Of a DNA stretch of 64,000 nt, positions 43,898 through 51,816 are shown piece by piece. Within the stretch, counting starts at the first letter, position 1; each line of letters starts with the position of its first letter. The DNA comes from Chungangia koreensis (lineage in GTDB: Bacteria > Bacillota > Bacilli > Bacillales_A > Planococcaceae): contig NZ_JBHSEC010000005.1 in NCBI RefSeq assembly GCF_042651785.1, forward strand, positions 124,001 through 188,000. The letters run 5' to 3'. The notes beneath the pieces are model-generated. The model was given only the letters and a program-made list of their open reading frames with translations. It searched no databases and was not told the DNA's origin. A program made the position numbers and the translations under genes.

Positions 43898-44188
43898 GTG
43901 GAGCTTGTTTTGTTAGTTTGGATTGGCATTGCCACCATTTGGACATTTACGATGATGGGCTATGATAAAAGCCAGGCAAGGAAAAAAGGGCAGAGGGTTC
44001 CTGAAAAAACCTTATGGACAGCCGCGCTATTAGGCGGGGGGATCGGTGCATATCTCGGAATGATGTACTTTCGACATAAAACGAAACATGTCCAATTTCG
44101 GATCGGATTTTTTGTATTGGCACTTCTAACCGTAGCAGTAGTCTTGTGGCTAATGGATTTTTCTTTACCGGGTACGAAGGAATTTTAA
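43898..44188 (+). CDS. ysdA: DUF1294 membrane protein YsdA
   Basis: A 96-aa DUF1294 protein with three hydrophobic segments (about 2-20, 40-58 and 70-88) and the family motif GYDKSQARKKGQRVPEKTL. It begins with GTG 43898 after GAGGAGG. The function of the family is unknown. It sits between rplT and ysdB as in B. subtilis. Confidence 0.88.
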   Translation: MELVLLVWIGIATIWTFTMMGYDKSQARKKGQRVPEKTLWTAALLGGGIGAYLGMMYFRHKTKHVQFRIGFFVLALLTVAVVLWLMDFSLPGTKEF

Positions 44189-44227
44189 AAGCTATTGGTG
44201 ATGCCGAAGGCATTTCCAATAGCTTTT
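44187..44227. terminator. Bidirectional terminator between ysdA and ysdB
   Basis: AAAAGCTATTGG pairs with CCAATAGCTTTTT, with ATGCC/GGCAT inner pairing, between convergent genes. Confidence 0.85.
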
Positions 44228-44230
44228 TAT

Positions 44231-44608
44231 TTACATCATTAAGTTTTCAATCGGGTTTTTCCAATTGATTTGCGCATCCGGATAGTTCATCTTAATTTCT
44301 TTCTCTAAAAACAAGAAGTCCTCTTTCGTAAAGCCCTGTAGCTTCGCTTCATCCTTAACCCAGACGAAAATGGACACAACCTCAAAAGCATCTTCAGTCG
44401 TGCCTAAATATTTTTCTCCTTCAAATAATGCTCCTTTATAAGAGATGAAAAAGTTCTTTCTTACATTTTTTACATCATCATAGAAATAATATTGCCCACG
44501 TTCATAGGCGTCGTCCAGCTTCCTTTTTGGGTTGGTCAAATACTTGATTCCTAAGTAAAAAAGGTAGACGATAAATGCGAGTATGATTAGACGGATGAAA
44601 AAGCCCAA
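44231..44608 (-). CDS. ysdB: YsdB-like sigma-W pathway membrane protein
   Basis: A protein of about 125 aa with one N-terminal membrane helix, then a hydrophilic domain with YDDVKNVRKNFFISYKG and LFEGEKYLGTTEDAF, closely resembling B. subtilis YsdB in length, pattern and position. YsdB was named as affecting sigma-W activity; the mechanism is unresolved. A TTG at 44608 is the best start, with AAGGGGG about eight bases upstream; a longer TTG frame reaches 44629 but would place the SD inside the gene. Confidence 0.82.
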   Translation of the reverse strand: MGFFIRLIILAFIVYLFYLGIKYLTNPKRKLDDAYERGQYYFYDDVKNVRKNFFISYKGALFEGEKYLGTTEDAFEVVSIFVWVKDEAKLQGFTKEDFLFLEKEIKMNYPDAQINWKNPIENLMM

Positions 44609-44700
44609 CCTGAAAGCCCCCTTGTACAATCATTCATTCTTCATATACGATTGAGTTATCATATGGTTTCAAGATATTTTATATTTTTGGAGGTTTTTTT

Positions 44701-45186
44701 ATGAAATTGGCCAAGTTGTTTACAATGCAAAAGGAATTAGACAGTTATATTGAGTCGAACCAAGGAATCCAAACGGATGTCTTCAAGGAAAAAGGGTTAG
44801 CTCTATTAGTGGAACTTGCCGAATTGGCTAATGAAACCCGTTGCTTTAAGTTTTGGAGCACAAAAGGGCCATCAGAACGCCAAGTGATTTTGGAAGAGTA
44901 TGTGGATTCCGTGCACTTTTTATTATCACTTGGAATTGCGAAAGGGCTTAATGACTTGGAGGAATGGCCAGTCGGAAACCAATCCGGTAATTTAACTGAG
45001 CTGTTTATAGCTGCACAGGAAGAGATACTAAAGTTCTTGAGAAATCCTGATCTGGATCATTATCGAAAAGTTTGGGAAATCTATAGTGCAATCGCTGCAG
45101 GATTGGGTTTTGAGAATGAAGAAATCATCCATGCTTACATTCAAAAAAACGAAAAGAACTATGAGCGCCAGCGAACTGGTTATTAA
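44701..45186 (+). CDS. dUTPase, all-alpha (dUTPase_2) family
   Basis: A 161-aa all-alpha NTP pyrophosphatase fold protein. The metal-binding helices are visible: ELAELANETRCFKFWS (about 39-54) with E-x3-E spacing, and EEYVDSVHFLLSLGIA (about 65-80) with E-x3-D. By family it hydrolyses dUTP to dUMP and keeps uracil out of DNA; MazG-like or dCTPase-like specificity is a less likely alternative. TGGAGG lies 10 bases before ATG. Followed by a DUF2207 gene on the same strand. Confidence 0.85.
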   Translation: MKLAKLFTMQKELDSYIESNQGIQTDVFKEKGLALLVELAELANETRCFKFWSTKGPSERQVILEEYVDSVHFLLSLGIAKGLNDLEEWPVGNQSGNLTELFIAAQEEILKFLRNPDLDHYRKVWEIYSAIAAGLGFENEEIIHAYIQKNEKNYERQRTGY

Positions 45187-45246
45187 AAGGGAAATGAAAC
45201 CTTAATGATCACCTTCCGTATATAGATAAAAGTGAGGTGGATAACA

Positions 45247-47172
45247 GTGAAGAAAATCCTGTGTTCAGTACTCGTTCTGATTATCTTACTTTCAACGGGT
45301 AACGCGGTATCGGCTAAGTCTTTTTCAATTGACCGTGTACATATTAAATCATGGATTCAGCCAAATGGTGAGTTGCTTGTCAATGAAGTCTTCACCTATA
45401 CGCTTGACGGGACATTTTCGACTTTATCTCGCTCTTTTCCGGAAAAACATGCCAACCAGATTGATAAATTTGAGGCATATCAAGTCAAAAAGAAGAATGC
45501 TGAGCCTGGTTTTATCGAAGGCTCCGATTTAATGAAGCTTTCTGTAACCGGAAAGGAAGGAAGCTTTACGACGAATATCGAGGCAACTAATACGGAGTAC
45601 TCCGTGCTTTATATCTACCAAATGAAGGATGCGGTTCGCTCTTATAAGGATTATAGCGAGCTGGATATTACGTATTTTGACGATGGTACTGCACACGACC
45701 AAAATTATTCCAATGTCACGATCGATTTCATTCTACCAGAGAGTGTGAACCCCACTAACTTTGAGGGAGTCCTCTTTGATCGTAATGGAAAAGAGAATGT
45801 GAAAGCAGAATTTGGAATCCGTTTTTTCACTTCTTTATCGCAAGCGTATACGGAAACAAAGACAAGTTTCTTTTTCCCGTCCTCAGTCATGACTGAACAA
45901 GTGAAGGGGAAGTCGGAAGTAAGTTATGGGGAAGCAGTTCGAAAAGCAAAAGATGAACTATCGACTATGCAAAATCGGCTTTCTCTAATTGAACGTCTTC
46001 CTTTCATGATTTCAAAAATTATAATTAGTTTACTCGTTATATCGGTCTTATTCTTCTTTTTACCACCACAGCGCCATTTCTGGAGGAAAGGTTCTGCAGA
46101 TGCAGTTATACTGACAGATCCGCTCTATCTATTCTTTGTCGATAAAGCGGGAAAACCACATCGTAAAGCGTTTCTTGCCGGACTTTTTTCAATGGTTGAG
46201 CAAGGAGCCGTTCAAGTGCGGAGTGAAAAGGCTGCTCTACGATTTAAAGGAGATCCGAAAATAGCGGAAGAGACCCTTTCATTCCGTTTGAAAAATGGCA
46301 GTATAACGCAACAACCTTTTGAAATGAAGATGATCCAATGGTTATTCTCCTTAAAGTCAGGTTCTTCCAAATGGACATTCCATCTACACGACGCAGCAGG
46401 AGCTGCCAGAAAAGAAAAAGACCCGAGTTCCCATCAACATTTTAATCAGAAAGTGAAAAGATTTAAGAAAGGGGAACGGGAGTGGTATCGGTTAGTAGTT
46501 GCAGAACTAAAGGAAGCAGGTACCTTAAATGACTTGATTCCTACTATACTAATTACATGCGCTTCCATAATAGTGACACTTTTCACTTCTATATCCTATT
46601 ATGCAGATTTACGAAGTAATCTCGGAATCATTTGGACAGTTTTTGTTGGAATAACATTTTTATTGTTTTTCTGGCTAAAAAGGTGGAGAAAAAGGGTAAT
46701 CTTCTTTTATACCATCATTATGTTTGTGACCATTTTGACAATCGTAGACGAGGAAGTCATGACTGGCTTAGCACTTCTACTACTAGCTTTTGTTTTATTT
46801 TATTGGTCCGTACCGATGTACATCTTATCGAATAGTGCTGTTAGGGCAAGGGAAGCTATACGTTCGTTTAAACGAGAAATCCGTTACGGTCCACCAGACT
46901 CTCTTTCTTATGAGGAGCGGGAGAAGTGGTTGACTCGGGCATATCTACTATCGAGAAAGTCTAAGGACATACCGTTAACTTCAAATACTGTCAAGAGTCC
47001 GCTCCAATCAGCCTTGGCGGTGGGGGCAGATCCTCTTTCTGTTTTGACGATGTCATGGTTGTGGACGAAAGGAATTTCCTCTGGTGGCGGAGGAGGTAGT
47101 AGTTCTGATGCCGGTGGATCAAGCTTTGGTGGCAGCGGAGGTGGAGATGGCGGCGGAGCAGGAGCCGACTAA
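45247..47172 (+). CDS. DUF2207-domain membrane protein with glycine-rich tail
   Basis: A protein of about 641 aa. A signal peptide (about 1-23) leads to an extracytoplasmic DUF2207 domain (about 25-225) with repeated beta segments. A membrane helix follows near 258-277, then a cytoplasmic region, and a cluster of three or four helices near 435-525. It ends in a Gly/Ser-rich low-complexity tail (about 610-641). GTG 45247 is used because GAGGTGG lies six bases upstream. The family is widespread, and its function is unknown; the Gly-rich end is a usual feature. No partner in the window explains it. Confidence 0.85.
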   Translation: MKKILCSVLVLIILLSTGNAVSAKSFSIDRVHIKSWIQPNGELLVNEVFTYTLDGTFSTLSRSFPEKHANQIDKFEAYQVKKKNAEPGFIEGSDLMKLSVTGKEGSFTTNIEATNTEYSVLYIYQMKDAVRSYKDYSELDITYFDDGTAHDQNYSNVTIDFILPESVNPTNFEGVLFDRNGKENVKAEFGIRFFTSLSQAYTETKTSFFFPSSVMTEQVKGKSEVSYGEAVRKAKDELSTMQNRLSLIERLPFMISKIIISLLVISVLFFFLPPQRHFWRKGSADAVILTDPLYLFFVDKAGKPHRKAFLAGLFSMVEQGAVQVRSEKAALRFKGDPKIAEETLSFRLKNGSITQQPFEMKMIQWLFSLKSGSSKWTFHLHDAAGAARKEKDPSSHQHFNQKVKRFKKGEREWYRLVVAELKEAGTLNDLIPTILITCASIIVTLFTSISYYADLRSNLGIIWTVFVGITFLLFFWLKRWRKRVIFFYTIIMFVTILTIVDEEVMTGLALLLLAFVLFYWSVPMYILSNSAVRAREAIRSFKREIRYGPPDSLSYEEREKWLTRAYLLSRKSKDIPLTSNTVKSPLQSALAVGADPLSVLTMSWLWTKGISSGGGGGSSSDAGGSSFGGSGGGDGGGAGAD

Positions 47173-47194
47173 CAGGGTATTGAGGTGAATAATT

Positions 47195-47866
47195 GTGTGT
47201 GGTCGATATACCTTATTTGCAAGCATGGATGATATTGTTGAACGTTTTATGGTTGATGTATTTGAAGAAGGGATCTATGAACCGAGTTACAATATTGCAC
47301 CGTCCCATCAAGTAGTAGCAATTATAAACGACGGTCGCCGGAATCGCCTTGGCCGTCTTCGATGGGGATTAATCCCGCCATGGGCAAAGGACGAAAAAAT
47401 GGGTTACAAAACAATCAATGCAAGAGGGGAAACCGTTGCAAATAAACCAAGCTTCCGAAACGCTTATCGTAAAAAGCGCTGCATTTTACCTGCGGATTCC
47501 TTTTATGAATGGCAGCATGATGGGAAAAATAAAACTCCTATCAATATTAAAATGAAAGATGGAGGATTATTTGGATTAGCCGGCTTATGGGAATCGTGGA
47601 AGTCACCGGATGGTAACCTCATTCACTCTTGTACCGTTGTAACTACAGAGGCAAATGAAATCATGGAACAGATTCATGATCGGATGCCGGTCATTCTTAA
47701 ACCGGAAAGTGAAAAAATCTGGCTTAGCCCGAGTATTCAAGATCCTGAAGTATTGAACCGATTGATCAGGCCGTTTGATGCAGAACAAATGGAAACGTTC
47801 ATTGTTTCAAATGAAGTGAATTCTCCTAAGTCGAATCATGAAGGTCTCATTATTCCTGTTTGTTAA
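47195..47866 (+). CDS. SOS-response-associated peptidase family protein (YedK/HMCES)
   Basis: Covalently captures abasic sites in single-stranded DNA. The 223-aa protein starts with GTG 47195 so that the mature N-terminus is the catalytic Cys2 (CGRYTLFAS). Other conserved parts are the RWGLIPPWAKDE strand, INARGETVANKPSFR, the catalytic Glu in SFYEWQ, and His in IHDRMPVIL. RBS is TTGAGGTG. The gene stands alone between the DUF2207 gene and a GNAT gene; no SOS box was recognised upstream. Confidence 0.95.
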   Translation: MCGRYTLFASMDDIVERFMVDVFEEGIYEPSYNIAPSHQVVAIINDGRRNRLGRLRWGLIPPWAKDEKMGYKTINARGETVANKPSFRNAYRKKRCILPADSFYEWQHDGKNKTPINIKMKDGGLFGLAGLWESWKSPDGNLIHSCTVVTTEANEIMEQIHDRMPVILKPESEKIWLSPSIQDPEVLNRLIRPFDAEQMETFIVSNEVNSPKSNHEGLIIPVC

Positions 47867-47944
47867 CTTATTTAAAAGTAGTAGAAGGATATTCCGCAGC
47901 ATTTATAGAATAGGTAGACAAAATGAATGAACGGAGGACTTTGC

Positions 47945-48394
47945 ATGGCATTGGTAATTCAAAGGATTGAAGATTTGCAGAAAATCGACTGTTCCCGATT
48001 GATCCAGGAAAGCGAAGCAGAAGGATACCGTTTTGTTAGAAGACTTTGTGAAGACTATAATATGGGCAGGAACAGATTCGACAAGCAAGGAGAGGCACTC
48101 TTTGGCGTTTGGAATGAATCAGATGAGCTGATCGCAATCGGTGGAGTGAATCAGTCCCCTTTTTCTGACAGTGGGAGAATCGGCAGATTACGCCGTTTTT
48201 ATGTACGTCCTGATTCCCGCAGGCAAGGAATTGGCACCATGCTTCTTAGAGAAATAACCGAATTCTCGAAAGGTAATTTTGATGAAATGACACTTCGGAC
48301 GGATTCTGCAAAGTCGGATGCATTTTATCGGGCAAATGGTTTCATGGATACTGATCAGTTTCCGGAATCGACTCACAAAATGTTGCTTCAATAA
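47945..48394 (+). CDS. GNAT-family N-acetyltransferase
   Basis: A 149-aa single-domain acetyltransferase. The acetyl-CoA-binding motif A is visible as LRRFYVRPDSRRQGIGTML (about 83-101), with the R-x2-G-x-G/A signature. The start at 47945 has CGGAGG upstream; the frame from 47927 lacks an RBS. The acceptor substrate cannot be told from sequence. A hairpin shared with the convergent thpR gene follows. Confidence 0.88.
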   Translation: MALVIQRIEDLQKIDCSRLIQESEAEGYRFVRRLCEDYNMGRNRFDKQGEALFGVWNESDELIAIGGVNQSPFSDSGRIGRLRRFYVRPDSRRQGIGTMLLREITEFSKGNFDEMTLRTDSAKSDAFYRANGFMDTDQFPESTHKMLLQ

Positions 48395-48396
48395 GT

Positions 48397-48433
48397 AAAG
48401 GACGTCTTTTCGCTACTGCGAAGGACGTCCTTT
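48397..48433. terminator. Bidirectional terminator between the GNAT gene and thpR
   Basis: AAAGGACGTC / GACGTCCTTT arms extended inward by TTCGC/GCGAA form a long stem between convergent genes. Confidence 0.85.
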
Positions 48434-48976
48434 TTGTTGTAGTTCATACGTTTCAACTGGATGATATTTTGGTGTACGGCTTGGGTTAATTTCAAAAAGG
48501 CTGAACGAGTCGATTTCTATTCCGATAGGTGAAAATGTTTGCTGCTGAAAGTTAAAACCATCAATGCCTTTCCACTTTTTCGCAATCGTCACGTGAGGGA
48601 CAAATTTCTCTTTTTTGGATTGATCTAAGAAGATGCATGCTTTTTCTACAATATCCCGATTTATACTGTTTAAAGGATCGCTATTTAGAACGGAAAGGTA
48701 AATGACTCTGGGTGTATAATTCGAACCAAAGGAGGAAACACCAGTAATCTGTAAGGTAAAAGAATCGTGATGTTCAGAAATCCTTTTTAAAACTTCTTGC
48801 ATAGGTTGAAGTTTTTCTTGGGGGAAACCTCCAATGAACAGTAGCGTTATATGCAAATCTTCTGGATATGGAATTGCTTTATAAAACTGTCTTAACTGAA
48901 GTTCTTCCTGTTTTGATGTAGCAATAGAATGAATCTGCGAGGGCATTGGAATCCCTATGAAATAATGTTTGTCCAT
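48413..48976 (-). CDS. thpR: RNA 2',3'-cyclic phosphodiesterase
   Basis: 2H phosphoesterase (LigT/ThpR family) that opens 2',3'-cyclic phosphate ends of RNA. The 187-aa protein has both H-x-T motifs, HITLLFIGG (about 42-50) and HVTIAKKWKG (about 127-136). GGAGGAG lies upstream of ATG on the minus strand. It corresponds to B. subtilis YtlP-type proteins. The physiological substrate is not known. Confidence 0.92.
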   Translation of the reverse strand: MDKHYFIGIPMPSQIHSIATSKQEELQLRQFYKAIPYPEDLHITLLFIGGFPQEKLQPMQEVLKRISEHHDSFTLQITGVSSFGSNYTPRVIYLSVLNSDPLNSINRDIVEKACIFLDQSKKEKFVPHVTIAKKWKGIDGFNFQQQTFSPIGIEIDSFSLFEINPSRTPKYHPVETYELQQKGRPSQ

Positions 48977-49040
48977 ATATACTCCTCCATTTCACTATCT
49001 CGTTATCATGTTAGGTACTTCTAAATTCATTCTAAATAAA

Positions 49041-49080
49041 TGAGAATAATTTTGAAAACGCTATGTATTTAGAATATAAT
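49041..49080 (+). promoter_or_regulatory. ysdC promoter with Fur-like 7-1-7 sequence
   Basis: TTGAAA (49052-49057), a 17-bp spacer and TATAAT (49075-49080) form a near-consensus promoter. TGAGAATAATTTTGA (49041-49055) overlaps the -35 and matches the Fur 7-1-7 consensus TGATAATnATTATCA at 12 of 14 positions. The promoter is well supported. The Fur-like site is tentative, since AT-rich DNA gives such matches. Confidence 0.6.
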
Positions 49081-49115
49081 AAGGTCTGTATTAATTTATT
49101 TGGGAGGCCGAAATA

Positions 49116-50204
49116 ATGACAAAAATGGACGAAACGCTCACGATGCTCAAAGAGCTCACGGACGCAAAAGGAATTCCCGGAAACGAACGAGAGGCTCGTG
49201 ATGTGTTTAGAAAATACATAGAGCCGCTGGCTGACAGCGTTGAATTGGATGGCCTTGGAAGCTTAATCGCCAAAAAGGTTGGCGATGAAAACGGCCCTAA
49301 AATTATGATTGCAGGCCACTTGGACGAAATTGGCTTCATGGTAACACAAATTGACGACAAAGGTTTCTTGAAATTCCAAACCGTTGGCGGCTGGTGGTCA
49401 CAAGTCATGCTGGCACAGCGTGTGACAGTGGTGACTCGCAAAGGGAACACAGTTACTGGGGTAATTGGTTCGAAACCGCCTCACATCTTGCCTCCGGAAG
49501 CACGAAAGAAACCGTTTGAAATCAAAGATATGTTCATCGACATCGGTGCATCCTCAAAAGAGGAAGCGATGGAATGGGGCGTCTTACCGGGCGACATGGT
49601 TGTTCCTTACTTTGAATTCACAGTTATGAACAACGAGAAATTGTTAATGGCAAAAGCTTGGGATAACCGTATCGGCTTAGCTATTGCGATCGGCGTCCTA
49701 CAAGGATTGCAAAACGAGAAACACCCGAACGTTGTGTACGGAGTCGGTGCAGTTCAAGAGGAAGTCGGACTACGCGGTTCACGTACAGCTGCTACCAAAA
49801 TCCAACCGGATATCGGCTTTGCCGTTGACGTAGGTATCGCTGGTGACACACCAGGAATTTCTGCAAAAGAAGCGATGAGTAAAATGGGCGATGGACCTCA
49901 AATCGTTTTATATGACGCTTCAATGGTTTCTCACAAAGGTTTACGCGATTTAGTCGTGGATACTGCTGAAGAAAACGGAATCCCTTATCAATTTGAATCG
50001 ATTCCCGGAGGCGGTACAGACGCAGGTTCCATCCATTTAGTCCATAATGGTGTACCATCACTTTCCATTGGTGTGGCGACTCGCTATATCCATTCCCATG
50101 CTGGAATCTTGCATCGTGACGACTTTGAAAACGCTGTGAAACTAATTGTTGAAGTGGTTAAGAAATTAGACCGCGACACAGTTAATCGCATTACGTTTGA
50201 ATAA
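49116..50204 (+). CDS. ysdC: M42-family glutamyl aminopeptidase / endoglucanase-like (YsdC)
   Basis: A 362-aa M42 metallopeptidase that assembles as a large tetrahedral complex and trims peptides from their N-termini. Zinc ligands and catalytic residues are visible: His in AGHLDEIGF (about 67), Asp in KAWDNRIGLA, Glu-Glu in VQEEVGLRG, Asp in AVDVGIAGD, and His in YIHSHAGI. Starts at ATG 49116 with GGGAGG upstream. The ysdA-ysdB-ysdC neighbourhood matches B. subtilis. Confidence 0.95.
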   Translation: MTKMDETLTMLKELTDAKGIPGNEREARDVFRKYIEPLADSVELDGLGSLIAKKVGDENGPKIMIAGHLDEIGFMVTQIDDKGFLKFQTVGGWWSQVMLAQRVTVVTRKGNTVTGVIGSKPPHILPPEARKKPFEIKDMFIDIGASSKEEAMEWGVLPGDMVVPYFEFTVMNNEKLLMAKAWDNRIGLAIAIGVLQGLQNEKHPNVVYGVGAVQEEVGLRGSRTAATKIQPDIGFAVDVGIAGDTPGISAKEAMSKMGDGPQIVLYDASMVSHKGLRDLVVDTAEENGIPYQFESIPGGGTDAGSIHLVHNGVPSLSIGVATRYIHSHAGILHRDDFENAVKLIVEVVKKLDRDTVNRITFE

Positions 50205-50215
50205 GATCTAAAAAC

Positions 50216-50244
50216 AATGCCCTTGCCTTCTCGGTAAGGGCATT
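50216..50244 (+). terminator. Terminator after ysdC
   Basis: AATGCCCTT / AAGGGCATT 9-bp stem. The downstream T-tract is short (TAATTTCTT). Confidence 0.7.
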
Positions 50245-50270
50245 AATTTCTTATCGGGAATTTGTTGTTC

Positions 50271-50383
50271 AGTGTTCATCGAAAAGGTTAACTGCTCATT
50301 GGCGAGGGTTAACTGCTCATAGAAACAAGCCGACTGCTCATAGACATGAGCTAACTACTCATAGAACAAACACAACTGCTCAT
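50271..50383. repeat. 21-bp tandem repeat array, six units
   Basis: The core ACTGCTCAT starts at 50291, 50312, 50333, 50354 (as ACTACTCAT) and 50375, an exact 21-bp period. A degenerate first unit starts at 50271 (AGTGTTCAT). The remaining 12 bases of each unit are variable (often ATAGAAACA-like). It lies between the convergent terminators of ysdC and sspI. Stops occur in the units, so it is not a peptide repeat, and the units are too short and have no true spacers, so it is not a CRISPR. Confidence 0.9.
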
Positions 50384-50394
50384 TACGATGATAA

Positions 50395-50422
50395 AAACCT
50401 CCACTTTTGAAAAGGGAGGTTT
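50395..50422 (-). terminator. Terminator of sspI
   Basis: On the minus strand AAACCTCC and GGAGGTTT enclose a CTTTT/AAAAG stem, followed by T-rich sequence. Confidence 0.8.
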
Positions 50423-50430
50423 AAATTCTT

Positions 50431-50652
50431 TTATTGAGTAGTCTTTTTCGTGAAAACTTGAGAAAGACTATTCAACATCGTTTGCTTTTCGTTTTCATCG
50501 GCTTGGTTCCAAAGTTTCTCGAAAAATACACCGAGACCTGGCAGGAGATGTTCCTCGCCACGCTTGATGGCATCATCTACAACGCCGCGGATATCGTCTG
50601 GTGAACTTCCGGTCATGTTGGCTGTAATGGCTTCCCGAATTTGAAAATTCAT
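50431..50652 (-). CDS. sspI: Small acid-soluble spore protein SspI
   Basis: A 73-aa minor SASP packed in the spore core. It contains MTGSSPDDIRGVVDDAIKRG and EHLLPGLGVFFEKLW, the hallmarks of the SspI family. The RBS AGGAGG lies nine bases before ATG. It is expected to be expressed from a sigma-G promoter in the forespore. This is the clearest evidence in the window that the organism forms endospores. It is divergent from ysgA, as in Bacillus. Confidence 0.97.
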   Translation of the reverse strand: MNFQIREAITANMTGSSPDDIRGVVDDAIKRGEEHLLPGLGVFFEKLWNQADENEKQTMLNSLSQVFTKKTTQ

Positions 50653-50742
50653 ATTTTCATCCCTCCTGCTTCCATTCTGTTCTCGATACTCGCCACCTAT
50701 ACATCATTTTGATAAACTTAAAACAAAAAGGATTGAACGCAT

Positions 50743-51507
50743 TTGAAACGGATTGAATCACCGCAAAACTCATTATTTAAACAATGGAAGAAGTTAATGT
50801 CCACCCGGAAGGAACGCGATAAAACATCTGAATTCCTCGTGGAAGGGTTCCATCTCGTCGAAGAAGCGTTAAAGAAGGAAGGCACAATACTGACATTGAT
50901 CGTGCGGGAAGGGACTGACATTCCTTCGGGGTGGGATACAGAACAGTTGCAAATCGTAGAGCTTACTCATGACTTGATAAAAGAGCTGACTGATACTGAG
51001 CATACTCAAGGAATTTTTGCCCACTGCCGCCAGCCAGAATATTCCGAGGAGGAACAGTCGACCTGGAAACGTGTGTTACTTATTGATGCTGTACAGGATC
51101 CAGGTAATGTAGGAACAATGATTCGGACGGCTGATGCTGCTGGAGTCGATGGCATTGTTTTAGGGAAGGGTTCAGCTGACCCATACAATCCGAAAACCGT
51201 ACGCTCAGCCCAAGGCTCTCATTTTCATTTGCCGATTGTCAAAGGCAATATGTATACATGGGTCAACCGCTTAAAAGCTTCGTCTATCCCTGTATATGGG
51301 ACCGCTTTGAAAAACGCGGTACCTTTTCATGAGATCGAAGCCACTAGCCAATTCGGTCTAATTGTAGGCAATGAAGGAGCAGGTATTGACGAGGAGCTTC
51401 TGACAATGACAGATCAAAACGTTACAATCCCTATTTTGGGACAAGCCGAATCATTGAACGTTGCCGTAGCAACAGGCGTATTACTGTTTAATTTAACTAA
51501 AAGTTGA
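50743..51507 (+). CDS. ysgA: TrmH-family RNA methyltransferase YsgA
   Basis: A SpoU/TrmH-family 2'-O-methyltransferase of 254 aa. The N-terminal substrate-binding domain is about 1-95. The knotted SPOUT domain carries motif 1 DPGNVGTMIRTADAAG (about 110-125), motif 2 GLIVGNEGAGID and motif 3 SLNVAVATGVLLF. The target is presumably rRNA but is not assignable here. The start codon is TTG 50743, the only well-placed start (AAAAAGGAT upstream). Immediately followed by the pheS promoter. Confidence 0.9.
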   Translation: MKRIESPQNSLFKQWKKLMSTRKERDKTSEFLVEGFHLVEEALKKEGTILTLIVREGTDIPSGWDTEQLQIVELTHDLIKELTDTEHTQGIFAHCRQPEYSEEEQSTWKRVLLIDAVQDPGNVGTMIRTADAAGVDGIVLGKGSADPYNPKTVRSAQGSHFHLPIVKGNMYTWVNRLKASSIPVYGTALKNAVPFHEIEATSQFGLIVGNEGAGIDEELLTMTDQNVTIPILGQAESLNVAVATGVLLFNLTKS

Positions 51508-51532
51508 AGAACGAAAATTAGTTGGATATAAT
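51504..51532 (+). promoter_or_regulatory. pheST promoter
   Basis: TTGAAG (51504-51509), a 17-bp spacer and TATAAT (51527-51532). The -35 overlaps the ysgA stop codon. Confidence 0.8.
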
Positions 51533-51540
51533 AAATTTAA

Positions 51541-51798
51541 TACAATGATTAAAAGCAATGATCGGGAAGAGTATGTGTCAGACATCCTTACAGGGAGTTT
51601 CTGCCGTGACTGGAAGCAGAAATAGTGGATGAAGCACTGAAGTTCACCCCGTTAGCTGCCGCCGGGACCAGTACGTTACTGTAAAGGCGAGCCGGTGAAG
51701 AACCGTTATTCCAATGAAGTGATTGTGCGAAACAGCACAATAATCAGGGTGGTACCGCGAAGTTCCTCGTCCCTTTTTGGGGGCGGGGTTTTTTTATT
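51541..51798 (+). ncRNA. T-box leader of pheST (phenylalanine specifier TTC)
   Basis: tRNA-Phe-sensing leader. The stem I 5' side includes GAAGAGTATG, and the apical GACTGGAAGC loop is near 51607. The specifier TTC is at 51643-51645. The T-box core AGGGTGGTACCGCG lies at 51746-51759, followed by the terminator stem CCTCGTCCC/GGGGGCGGGG and a T-run to about 51796. It fills the 309-bp gap between ysgA and pheS. Confidence 0.95.
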
Positions 51799-51816
51799 TG
51801 TAAAGGAGGAAAAACG

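Noticed and set aside
50271..50383. Possible CRISPR array
   Set aside because: The units are 21 bp, the conserved core is only 9 bp and the variable part is 12 bp, far below CRISPR repeat and spacer sizes. No cas genes are in the window.
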